NCBI GenBank assembly: GCA_965208065.1
Contig: OZ242313.1
Coordinates: forward strand, 2,604,001-2,668,000
Reading direction: 5' to 3'
From: Bin103 sp002238925
GTDB taxonomy: Bacteria > Spirochaetota > Spirochaetia > SZUA-6 > Bin103
Length of the DNA: 64,000 bases
Notes under the pieces: generated by a model
What the model was told of the DNA's origin: nothing
The model's input: only the letters and a program-made list of their open reading frames with translations
The model's database searches: none
Program-made: the position numbers and the translations under genes
In this document: in pieces, positions 1 through 7,926 of the stretch
Layout of the letters: each line of letters opens with the position of its first letter
Position numbering within the stretch: the first letter of the stretch is position 1

Positions 1-780
1 GACGAGCTGTTCGCCGCGATTGCCGCAGCCGGCTACCGCGCGGTGGAGTTCTGGGCGCACCGGGGGCTCTCCGCCGATGAGGAATTCGCGGTCGCCGACG
101 TGGCGTCGCAGGCAGCCGGCCATGGTCTGGCGGTGGCGAGCTTCTCTGGACATGCCTCCCTCCCGGACGGCTGCAACGACCCCGGCAACCACGACCGCAT
201 CGAGGCGGAGCTGCGCAATTCGATCGAGCTGGCGGCCGCGCACAGCGTGCCGGGGTTGATATGCTTTGCCGGCAACCGGCTGCACGGGCAGAGCGATTAT
301 GAGGGACTGGTGGAGTGCGCCCGGTTGATGCGCCGCGTCGCTCCCCATGCCGAGCAGCACGGCGTCAACCTGAACATGGAACTGCTCAACAGCAAGGTGA
401 ATCACCCGGGCTACCTGGCGGACCGCAGCGACTGGGGGCTGGCGCTGTGCGAGATGGTGCGCAGCCCGCGCGTCAAGCTGCTGTACGACATCTACCACAT
501 GCAGATCATGGAGGGCGACGTGATCCGCTCCATCCGGCGGCTGTTGCCCCTCATCGGGCATTTCCACACCGCCGGCAACCCGGGCCGCAACGAGCTCGAC
601 GACACCCAGGAGCTCAATTACCGCGGCATCTGCAACGCCATCGCCGCCACCGAATACGACCTGTACGTCGGCCACGAGTTCAGTCCGCTCGGCGATCCGG
701 GCGCAGCACTGCGCGGCGCCTTCGCAGCCTGCGACGCGGGCAGCGATCAGGCAGGGGAGGCGGGCCATGCCGCGAGCTGA
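1..780 (+). CDS. Hydroxypyruvate isomerase-like TIM-barrel protein (5' partial)
   Basis: The reading frame is open from base 1, so the start lies outside the window; the first in-window GTG (43) is not the true start. The protein belongs to the xylose-isomerase-like TIM-barrel superfamily. The C-terminal stretch containing HTAGNPGRNELDD and the following QELNYRGI is typical of the hydroxypyruvate isomerase (Hyi) group, and HEFSPLGDP closes the barrel. Such enzymes isomerise small hydroxy-oxo acids or sugars in the cytoplasm. The stop overlaps the next gene's start by 14 bp, so they are probably co-transcribed with the creatininase-family gene. The exact substrate cannot be read from the sequence; family confidence is high, specific activity moderate. 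Confidence 0.85.
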   Translation, partial: DELFAAIAAAGYRAVEFWAHRGLSADEEFAVADVASQAAGHGLAVASFSGHASLPDGCNDPGNHDRIEAELRNSIELAAAHSVPGLICFAGNRLHGQSDYEGLVECARLMRRVAPHAEQHGVNLNMELLNSKVNHPGYLADRSDWGLALCEMVRSPRVKLLYDIYHMQIMEGDVIRSIRRLLPLIGHFHTAGNPGRNELDDTQELNYRGICNAIAATEYDLYVGHEFSPLGDPGAALRGAFAACDAGSDQAGEAGHAAS

Positions 781-1678
781 GCCCTGGCGCTACGAAAAGC
801 TGACCTGGCCGGAAATTAACGAGGCGGTCGGCGCCGGCCGGGTGGTGGTGTGTCCGGTGGGATCGACTGAACAGCACGGGCCGCATCTGCCGCTGGACGT
901 GGACGTGGTGTGTCCGTGCGGGATCGCCGCGGCCGCGGCGCGCCGGATACCGGAGGAGGTGCTGGTGATGCCGCCGTTCGTGCATGGCTACGCGGCGCAC
1001 GTGATGGACTTCCCCGGCACCACCAACATCCACTGGAAGCACTTCATTGACTGCATCGTCGATATCGGCGCCAGCCTGGCGTACCACGGGTTCAAGAAGA
1101 TCGTGTTCCTCAACGGGCACGGCTCCAATGCGCCCAACCTCGACCTGGCAGCGCGGCGGGTGAACCTGGAGACCGATGCCGAGTGCATCGCCTGTTCCTG
1201 GTGGCACTTGCTCGCCGTAGACCCGGAGTTCCTGCCCGGCTGGCGGGAGAGCCGGTATCCGGGCGGCATTGCCCATGCCTGCGAGTTGGAGACTTCCGTC
1301 TACCTGTACCTGGACGAGGACAACGTGCGCAAGGAGCACATCGCGGACGGCGAGATCGCCTACCACCGGTACGGCTCCGACTTCCGGTATACCGACCTGT
1401 TCGGCCACGGACCGGGGACGCCGATCTCCTGGACCGCGTCGTACAGCGATTCGGGGGTGCTCGGTCAGCCATCGCTGGCGACGAAGGAAAAGGGCCGGCG
1501 GGTGGTGGAGGAGGCGACGCGACAACTGACACGCATGCTCGCCGAGTTCCGCGTGTTGCCGAAGCCGCCGCGCGGCGACCACCACCGGACGCCGCCGAGC
1601 ATGCCGATGCCGTGGCGGCAGGGCGAGGCGCCGGCCGCCCGCGGCGGCGTACACGGGAGCGCGGAGACCAATGAGTGA
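767..1678 (+). CDS. Creatininase family amidohydrolase
   Basis: A 303-residue protein with the two signature segments of the creatinine amidohydrolase family: VGSTEQHGPHLPLDVD near residue 30, which supplies metal ligands (E, H, D), and FLNGHGSNAPN near residue 115. Members are metal-dependent cytoplasmic amidohydrolases acting on creatinine, formamidopyrimidines or related cyclic amides; many have unknown substrates. The ATG overlaps the preceding isomerase gene by 14 bp, indicating translational coupling. The last 40 residues are Pro/Arg/Gly-rich and look like a non-conserved tail. The context of sugar-type enzymes suggests a catabolic role rather than creatinine use; this is inference. Confidence 0.88.
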   Translation: MPRAEPWRYEKLTWPEINEAVGAGRVVVCPVGSTEQHGPHLPLDVDVVCPCGIAAAAARRIPEEVLVMPPFVHGYAAHVMDFPGTTNIHWKHFIDCIVDIGASLAYHGFKKIVFLNGHGSNAPNLDLAARRVNLETDAECIACSWWHLLAVDPEFLPGWRESRYPGGIAHACELETSVYLYLDEDNVRKEHIADGEIAYHRYGSDFRYTDLFGHGPGTPISWTASYSDSGVLGQPSLATKEKGRRVVEEATRQLTRMLAEFRVLPKPPRGDHHRTPPSMPMPWRQGEAPAARGGVHGSAETNE

Positions 1679-1811
1679 TATCTGCCAGCGGCAGGCGCGG
1701 GGAGGGACCGTGCCGCCGGCATCCGCGTTGCCGGCGCCCGCGTTGCCGCCGCGTGGGAGTGACCTCCGAAGCGGCGGCGCGAGCGTGCACACTGCGCCGC
1801 CGCGGTAACTG

Positions 1812-2819
1812 ATGGCAGGGGCCGGCACCGGAGCGCTGGGCTGGGGCGTGATCGGCTGCGGCGACGTGGTGGAGCACAAGAGCGGGCCGTCGATCGGCGC
1901 CGCCGGGCGCAGCCGCATGGTGCTGGTGATGCGCCGGGACGCGGCGGCGGCGCGTGACTTCGCCCGCCGGCACGGGGTAGCGAAGTGGACCGGCGATGCC
2001 GGCGCCGTGATCGGCAGCGACCAGGTCGATGTCGTGTACGTGGCCACGCCGCCGTCCTCCCACCTGCAGTACGTGCGCGCGGCGGCCGCGGCCGGCAAGC
2101 ACGTACTGGTGGAGAAGCCGATGGCGCTGAACGAGTCCGAGGCGCACCTCATGGTGGCGGCGTGCGCGGAGGCCGGCGTGGAGCTGTTCGTGGCCTACTA
2201 CCGGCGCTTTCAGCCGCACGTGCTGCGCATGAAGGAATTGCTGGCCGGGGGAGCGGTCGGGCATCCGGCACACGGCTGCGCGGATATCGCGGTGGGCAGC
2301 GCGGCGCGTGCGATCGCCGCCGGCGTACGCCCCTGGCGCGCCGACCCCGCGGTCTCCGGCGGCGGCTGGTTCGTGGACATGGCCAGCCACCGCATCGACC
2401 TGCTGGTGTGGCTGCTGGGGCCCGTCGCCGACGCGGTTGGGGTGGCCGCACGCTACCAGCCGGACTTGGCGGTCGAGCAGTCCGGTGTGGCTGCGATGCG
2501 TATGCGCGGCGGCGCGCTGTGCAGCGTGAGCGCCGACTTTCACTCCGGGCGCGACGCCGATCGGTTCGCAATCCACGGCGAGTGCGGTTCGCTCACCGCC
2601 GACCCGCTGGACGGGCACGTGGTTACGCTCGCCACGGCGGCGGCAACCGAGAAGATTCGTTGCGCGCCGTTCCCGGCGCCCCATGTCGGCCTCATTCGCC
2701 ACGTCGAGGAAGTGCTGCTCGACGGCGCGTCCAACCAGGCGTCCGGCGCCGACGGCATGATTACCGAGATGGTGCTGGACCGCACGGTGCGCGGCGCCGC
2801 GGCGATGGTACGCCAATAG
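1812..2819 (+). CDS. Gfo/Idh/MocA family oxidoreductase
   Basis: A 335-residue NAD(P)-dependent oxidoreductase. The N-terminal Rossmann motif is GVIGCGDVVEHK, followed by VDVVYVATPPSSH and the family hallmark GKHVLVEKPMALN, whose EKP lysine is catalytic in this family. The C-terminal half fits the alpha/beta dimerisation domain. Members oxidise or reduce sugars, inositols or glycosyl derivatives. It lies 133 bp after the creatininase gene on the same strand; that gap carries no recognisable gene, only two nearby copies of CGCGTTGCCG. Together the three genes look like a small carbohydrate catabolic unit continuing from upstream. Substrate unknown. Confidence 0.9.
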   Translation: MAGAGTGALGWGVIGCGDVVEHKSGPSIGAAGRSRMVLVMRRDAAAARDFARRHGVAKWTGDAGAVIGSDQVDVVYVATPPSSHLQYVRAAAAAGKHVLVEKPMALNESEAHLMVAACAEAGVELFVAYYRRFQPHVLRMKELLAGGAVGHPAHGCADIAVGSAARAIAAGVRPWRADPAVSGGGWFVDMASHRIDLLVWLLGPVADAVGVAARYQPDLAVEQSGVAAMRMRGGALCSVSADFHSGRDADRFAIHGECGSLTADPLDGHVVTLATAAATEKIRCAPFPAPHVGLIRHVEEVLLDGASNQASGADGMITEMVLDRTVRGAAAMVRQ

Positions 2820-2925
2820 AAAGCACCAAGCAGGCGGCCCTGACTCGCTACCGGCCGCGCGCCACTGGCGTGTCCGGTGACACCGAGAGCCCGGCCCGGC
2901 GGCACTGGCGCGCCAAATCAGTCGG

Positions 2926-4020
2926 TCAGGATGCCGCGCCGCCTTGGTAGAGCGCTGCGATGCGCTTGGCGATGGGATCCCAATCGAACTCGGCGGTGCG
3001 GCGCAGGGCGGTCGCGCGCGCGGCCTCCAGATCCAGGGAGCGCGCCGCGCTCAGGGCGCCGGCAAGGGCGCCGCCGGCCTTGGGGTCGTACAGCAGGCCG
3101 GCGCCGCCCGCCACCAGTTCCGGCAGGCACCCGAGCCGCGGCACGATGAGCGGCTTGCCGAAGCCGAGCGCCTGGATCGCGGAACCGGAGGTCAGCACCG
3201 CCGTGAACGGCAGCACCACCACATCCGCGGCGTTCAGGAAATACTGAAACTCTTCGGCGGCAAAGTAGCGCGATGAGTGGATGAGGACCCGCTCGTCGTC
3301 CGCGGCGAGCGCGCGCAACTCCGGAATCAGGCCGGGGCTGCGCGCGTTCTCGCGCAGTACCAGCACCAGCACGCTGTCGGCCTCGGCGGCGTGGCGGAAC
3401 GCGGCGACCAGGTCGGCAACCCCCTTGTAGCCGCGCGCGTTGCCGAAGAACAGGTACGCGAATCGCGTGCCGTCGATCGCCAGCCGTGCCCGCGCCTGCT
3501 CGCGGCTCACGGTGTTGGGGAAAATCGACAGGTAGTTGCCGTGCGGGACCACCTGTACGGGGCGCGGCGGATCGTACAGCGCTTCGATGCGGTCGGCCGC
3601 GAACCGGCAGTGCGCGATGACGTGGTCCGCCTCGCGGGACAGCAGGGCGTTCACCAGCCGGTCCAGGTGCGGGTAGCGGCGTTCGTGCGGGAACAGGTTG
3701 TGCACCGTCCAGATCAGCCGGTAGCCGAGCCGGCGGGCGTGAATCAGGTTCTCGGTGAAGTCGGCGAAGCGTTCGCCCGCCTTGTCCGGGTCGCGCGGCT
3801 CGCCGAAGCCGGCGTAGAAGCGGTCCAGCCAGTTGAGGTGCAGCACTGAGCAGGCGGCGCGGGACTCTTCCAGCCAGGCGTGTCCGAAGCCATAGTCGCC
3901 CTCGGTCAGCTCCACACCGTGGCGGCGCAGGGCCGCGGCCAGCAGCGCGCCATAGGGATTGGCGCGGCCAAGCTCCAGGCCGCTGCCCTCCCAGAAGAAC
4001 ATGCCGCGGGTCGTGGTCAT
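2926..4020 (-). CDS. Glycosyltransferase, GT4-like (GT-B fold)
   Basis: A 364-residue cytoplasmic glycosyltransferase. The N-terminal half has acceptor-domain features (WTVHNLFPHERRYPHLD, then VVPHGNYLSIFPN). The C-terminal half is a nucleotide-sugar domain: FFGNARGYKGVADLV, then VVLPFTAVLTSGS, then the EX7E-like region around GFGKPLIVPRLGCLPE. It would transfer a sugar from a nucleotide donor to a growing glycan. Its ATG overlaps the stop of the upstream heparinase-family gene by 4 bp (ATGA), so the two are coupled. This argues for shared action on one polysaccharide, synthesis and trimming, although donor and acceptor cannot be told. It is convergent with the oxidoreductase gene. Confidence 0.85.
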   Translation of the reverse strand: MTTTRGMFFWEGSGLELGRANPYGALLAAALRRHGVELTEGDYGFGHAWLEESRAACSVLHLNWLDRFYAGFGEPRDPDKAGERFADFTENLIHARRLGYRLIWTVHNLFPHERRYPHLDRLVNALLSREADHVIAHCRFAADRIEALYDPPRPVQVVPHGNYLSIFPNTVSREQARARLAIDGTRFAYLFFGNARGYKGVADLVAAFRHAAEADSVLVLVLRENARSPGLIPELRALAADDERVLIHSSRYFAAEEFQYFLNAADVVVLPFTAVLTSGSAIQALGFGKPLIVPRLGCLPELVAGGAGLLYDPKAGGALAGALSAARSLDLEAARATALRRTAEFDWDPIAKRIAALYQGGAAS

Positions 4021-6296
4021 GACAGCGGCGTCAGCGCCCGGCCGCGTCCGGGGTCTGCCGCGGCGAGCTGCCAGCGGTCCGTGCGTCCTCCTATCCCCAC
4101 CTCCAATACAAGAGTATCCTCCAAGGCAGGGCTATCGCGACCCCCGCGATGCATGGTGGCGGTCAGGTCGCCGGGCCGTGCACAGGGATGCAACACCGCC
4201 ACGAACGTGGTGGCGCGCGCGTACCGGGTGCGCACCAGCGAGTGCAGGCGCTCACTGGCGGGGTTCGACGGCGCCTCCCCGACAGTGATGGCCGCCTCCG
4301 CCTCATCCGGGAGCAGCACCTGGAGCGTGCCGCCCGCCAGCGACCAGCGCAGGTCGACGGCGCCGTCCCCTGCATCCGCATGCACGGACCGGCGCCGCTC
4401 GATGTGGCTCCACCCGGGGCCCCGCGGGACGGCGACCGCATGCCGGTCATCGGGCGCCGCGCCGCGTACCTCCCGCAGCTCGCCGTGCACGTGCAGCAGC
4501 CAGTCGATGCGCCGCCGGGCAGGGCAGCGCACGTGAAACCAGTCGACAAAGTAAGGATCCCGCCACGCCACTACCCGCCGCATGGCAACGCCGCGGTACG
4601 CCCCGGCGGAGGCCGCGCACCAAGCCGCGGAAGCATCGGCAACCATGACCGTTCCACCGCGGCCGGCGTCCCGGGGTGCCCACACCGGCACTCCGCCGTC
4701 CGTCCCAAGCGCCACCGAGTGTTCGCTCGGACTCTCGGACGAGCCCGCGCCGGCGGCGCCGAAGTGGAGCAGCCTACCGGTGGCGGGAGGTTGCGGGCGG
4801 CCGCTGACCACTACCGTGTTGTGGCTGACCGTCTGCCGGTACCACTGTCGATGCAGGCGGATGCCGTACCCCTGGGTGCCGAGATCGGCCGCCGCCGGCT
4901 CGCCGCGTGCATACAGCGAAATGGCGAGCTTGTCGGGATGGCCGTGCGAACCGCCGTGCGGCCCATACTTGAGCAGCACCAGCGACTGGCGGTCCAGCGG
5001 GTCCTCGCTGCGCAGCACCGCGAAGCCGGAGTAGGGCAGCAATCCCGACCGCGGCCGGGCCAGGCTACCGGATTCACTGATGTCGGCCTCGGCGCCGGCG
5101 CCGCCGACGGCGTTGGGCCCGTACAGCAAGGCCTCCTCGCTGTCGCGGATGCCGTGGCGCCCGCCGCGGCGGTAGATCGCCGCCAATAGGTTGCGGTATT
5201 CCGGCCGCGGCCACCAACCGGCTGCCATCTCGTATAGCGCCGCCGCCGGCGGTACGCCGTGGCACACTTCGCCGTACAGCGACGAAGACGCCCAGCAGTC
5301 ATTGCTCGCCGGAAGCCGGCCGTCCGGCAGCATGAGCGTCAGCGGTGCGGCCAGCATGGCGGCGAACCGGGCGGGTGCCTGCCAGTTCGGGTCGCGGGCG
5401 CGGATAAAGGCGGCGGTGGTGAGCAGCGCGGCGAGCGTGTAGTAGTGGTAACTCGACGAGCCTTCCCACCACATCCCGTCGCGGTGCGTACCGGCCTCTA
5501 CCTGGTGGTGGAAGCCGAATTCGCCGTGTACAGCCTGGTCGCGCACCGCATCCTGGCCGGTCACGGTCGCCGCCGCGGCCAGCGCCGCGACGTGCCAGCA
5601 CTCGATATTGTGCACGCGCCGGAAGCGGTTCTGGTCAGTGTGAGCAATCGCTCGCTCGAACAGGTCGCGCTCCACCGTGCGCCGGTCCGCGTCGGCCAAG
5701 CCCGCGGCCACCAGGTCGTGGCAGCGTGCGAGCCGCACGATCAGGTGCGCTTCATCCAGGGACTGATAGGTGGCCTTGCCGCGCCCGTCGCCTTGGGCGG
5801 TACAAAACGAACCCACGGGGTAGTGCGGATAGCGGCGCGCGTAGCCGGTCAGAATCGCCGCGGCGCGCTGCAGACAGCGCCGGTCTCCGGTCAGGCGCCA
5901 GCGTAGTGCGAGCAGCACCGCCATGCGTCCGAGCAGCAGGTTGGCGCCGAACCGCCAGGCGGCGTCGAAGCGGCGTCCGGCCATCCGCTCGCCGTCCACC
6001 GGGCAGCGGTGCACCCGTGGCTGGAGGGGATCGAAGCGCAGCTCGGCGGCGTGGCGCGGACAGAAATAGTCGTGATAGTAACCCGCCGGCTCGTCGGGTG
6101 GATGCAGATCCACGGCCAGGAACGCGTCGGTTTCCGCGGTCAGACGTTGCCAGGCAGGCTGAAACGGCGCCGTGCGGATGCGCCGGCGCGCGCGCTCCAA
6201 CGTTGCCGTGCCAACAAGCAGGGGCTCGCGACAGCATGAACCGAGTGGATACTCAACAGGAGCGCTCGTGCCGGTCGCGGTCGCCGGAGTCCGCAT
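4017..6296 (-). CDS. Heparinase II/III family (alginate lyase-like) protein
   Basis: A 759-residue protein with an N-terminal alpha/alpha-toroid region (HNIECWHVAALAAAATVTGQ near residue 230) and a C-terminal beta-sandwich with the heparinase II/III signature around GPHGGSHGHPDKLAISLY, followed by QTVSHNTVVVSGR. Family members cleave uronate-containing polysaccharides by beta-elimination. No signal peptide is apparent at the annotated ATG, so either it acts in the cytoplasm or the start is misplaced. It shares one base with the hslO stop and overlaps the glycosyltransferase start by 4 bp, forming a compact operon. The pairing with a glycosyltransferase suggests exopolysaccharide turnover rather than scavenging, as an inference. 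Confidence 0.85.
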   Translation of the reverse strand: MRTPATATGTSAPVEYPLGSCCREPLLVGTATLERARRRIRTAPFQPAWQRLTAETDAFLAVDLHPPDEPAGYYHDYFCPRHAAELRFDPLQPRVHRCPVDGERMAGRRFDAAWRFGANLLLGRMAVLLALRWRLTGDRRCLQRAAAILTGYARRYPHYPVGSFCTAQGDGRGKATYQSLDEAHLIVRLARCHDLVAAGLADADRRTVERDLFERAIAHTDQNRFRRVHNIECWHVAALAAAATVTGQDAVRDQAVHGEFGFHHQVEAGTHRDGMWWEGSSSYHYYTLAALLTTAAFIRARDPNWQAPARFAAMLAAPLTLMLPDGRLPASNDCWASSSLYGEVCHGVPPAAALYEMAAGWWPRPEYRNLLAAIYRRGGRHGIRDSEEALLYGPNAVGGAGAEADISESGSLARPRSGLLPYSGFAVLRSEDPLDRQSLVLLKYGPHGGSHGHPDKLAISLYARGEPAAADLGTQGYGIRLHRQWYRQTVSHNTVVVSGRPQPPATGRLLHFGAAGAGSSESPSEHSVALGTDGGVPVWAPRDAGRGGTVMVADASAAWCAASAGAYRGVAMRRVVAWRDPYFVDWFHVRCPARRRIDWLLHVHGELREVRGAAPDDRHAVAVPRGPGWSHIERRRSVHADAGDGAVDLRWSLAGGTLQVLLPDEAEAAITVGEAPSNPASERLHSLVRTRYARATTFVAVLHPCARPGDLTATMHRGGRDSPALEDTLVLEVGIGGRTDRWQLAAADPGRGRALTPLS

Positions 6297-7234
6297 CAGC
6301 GTGATTGCTCGAGCAGTTCAGCCATGACTTCGCGGCCGAAGCGGTACGTGGTGTTGCAGAACAGGCAGCTCGTGACCACCGGCAGGGGACCGTGTTCAAG
6401 GATGTCCTGCAACTCGTCGCGCGGGAGCGCGGCGAGGTGGCGGCGGAATCGAGCGGCACTGCAGTGGCACATGAACAGCACGCGGCGGCGGGCGAGGATC
6501 ACCGGCTGGTGCGCGCCAAACACCCGCTCAAGCAGCTCCGGCGGTTCCTCCCCGCCGGCAAAGGCAGCGCCGATCATCGATTGATCGCGCAATCGCCGTT
6601 CCACTTCGCGCACACGCTCCTCACGCGCTCCCGGCAGCGCCTGGATGAAGATGCCCCCGGCCCCGGTCACGTGGCCTTCGTTGTCGAATGAAACACTCAG
6701 ATTCAGCGCACTAGGTGTCTGCTCGGACGTGGCGTAGTAGTAGGCAAGGTCTTCGGCAAGGCTGCCGTAGCGAATCTCCACCATTCCGGTAAACGGACGA
6801 ATGCCGCCACGCAGGTGCTTGGTGATGGAGAGGGTACCGGGACCGGTGCCGAACAGGTCGCGCAACCGCGGTACGCCGGCGTCGGCGGGCACCGGAATGG
6901 GGATGCGGCTCAGGTAACCGCGCACCTCGCCGTGGGCGCTGCCTTCCACGGTGAGGCCGCGTATCGGCCCCGAACAGTCGACCTTGATGGTGAGGCTCTC
7001 CGGTGACTTGAGGTTGACGCACATCATGCCGGCGGCCACGTACGCCTGCCCGAGCACCAGCGTCTCGAGCGGGCCGAGGTCATGGTTCGCGCGCATCTCT
7101 GCCACCATCCTGGTGGCGTGCAGCACCGCGCCGCGTATCCGGCCCGAGTCGAGCAGGAACTGGTAGAGCTGATCGCGCCGGTGCGCGCGCAGTCGGATCG
7201 CCGGCGTGTCGCCGGCCAGGGGACGTTTCTCCAT
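6296..7234 (-). CDS. hslO: Hsp33 redox-regulated chaperonin
   Basis: A 312-residue Hsp33. The redox zinc centre is complete: CHC (C256, C258) and CLFC (C290, C293), the CxC and CxxC pairs that bind zinc in the reduced state and form disulfides on oxidation, switching on holdase activity. The N-terminal domain contains the expected IKVDCSGPIRGLTVEGSA-type segment. It is a cytoplasmic chaperone against oxidative unfolding. It is the first gene of a minus-strand unit followed without a gap by the heparinase-family and glycosyltransferase genes, an unusual partnership. The ATG at 7234 has a short purine-rich stretch (GAGG) a few bases upstream. Confidence 0.95.
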   Translation of the reverse strand: MEKRPLAGDTPAIRLRAHRRDQLYQFLLDSGRIRGAVLHATRMVAEMRANHDLGPLETLVLGQAYVAAGMMCVNLKSPESLTIKVDCSGPIRGLTVEGSAHGEVRGYLSRIPIPVPADAGVPRLRDLFGTGPGTLSITKHLRGGIRPFTGMVEIRYGSLAEDLAYYYATSEQTPSALNLSVSFDNEGHVTGAGGIFIQALPGAREERVREVERRLRDQSMIGAAFAGGEEPPELLERVFGAHQPVILARRRVLFMCHCSAARFRRHLAALPRDELQDILEHGPLPVVTSCLFCNTTYRFGREVMAELLEQSR

Positions 7235-7926
7235 GGTGCCTCAGAGCGGGCCCGCCGCCGCCGCCGAAGCGTCCGCTCTGCGCCCGGCGCCGGCGGCAGC
7301 GCCGGAGGGGTGAGACTTCATCGCTGCATCATAACCTGATTCGGCGTCTCATGGCGGCCGTGTACGACACCATTCCGAGCATTGGCTCGGATACGGAGGC
7401 GAGGGGTTTGCAGCCCCCTCGGGGGTGCCGGCCTGGGCACGCCTCGGCCGGCCCGGTTCGCAGTATACAGCCGAGAAGGAGCGCGGGATTGAGCAGTCAC
7501 TCGGAACCCATGCGGGGGCGCCCGGCGGCAAGCACCGCGGTGAGGGTGTCGACCGCGGCAGCCAACACCGTAAATGCCTGCCTATGAGCGTGCACTCGGC
7601 AATCAAAGCAGGCGCTCATAGCCGAAACCGGGCCGAAACAGGGCCGCTCGGGACGGTTCTGGGGCCGTTCTGGGGCCGATTTTGACGCGAAAACCGACCC
7701 CGAAGGTTCAAGGATGTCATTTCGGGGGTCGAAAAGAACAACGACGAGTGCGGGTGAAGTCTGAGCTGCGATGAGTAGTCGAAACATCCCCGGGGGGCAC
7801 ATGAACGCAGAGCAATCGCAACTGCCGGCAGACGGGCAGTGCGCATCTCCGGTGCGATGCGCACGCCGTATCGAGGGTCCGTTACTTTCGCGTAAGTCGT
7901 TGTTTAGAAAAGAGAAATTGGCGAAC
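7235..7926. other. Long non-coding region between hslO and the giant gene
   Basis: About 690 bp divergently flanked by hslO and the giant surface-protein gene. I see no convincing gene or tRNA. It holds an inverted repeat (7582-7621), two copies of TTCTGGGGCCG near 7655-7680, and a more A/T-rich stretch near 7720-7925 that is the likeliest place for the promoter of the giant gene. An in-frame extension of the giant ORF reaches ATG 7771, but the signal peptide argues for a start at 7927. No consensus promoter could be picked with confidence. Confidence 0.6.
7582..7621. repeat. Inverted repeat, 9-bp arms
   Basis: CTATGAGCG at 7582-7590 is the exact reverse complement of CGCTCATAG at 7613-7621, separated by 22 bp. 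It sits in the non-coding region about 300 bp upstream of the giant gene's start. It could be a regulatory binding site or a cruciform/hairpin element; the loop is too long and there is no T-run, so a terminator is unlikely. Confidence 0.5.

Noticed and set aside
2820..2925. Terminator between convergent oxidoreductase and glycosyltransferase genes
   Set aside because: Only a 5-bp GTGTC/GACAC stem is found and no T-run; not convincing.
7771..7926. Start of the giant gene at ATG 7771
   Set aside because: The added 52 residues are not hydrophobic and delay the signal peptide that fits exactly after ATG 7927; kept only as an alternative.
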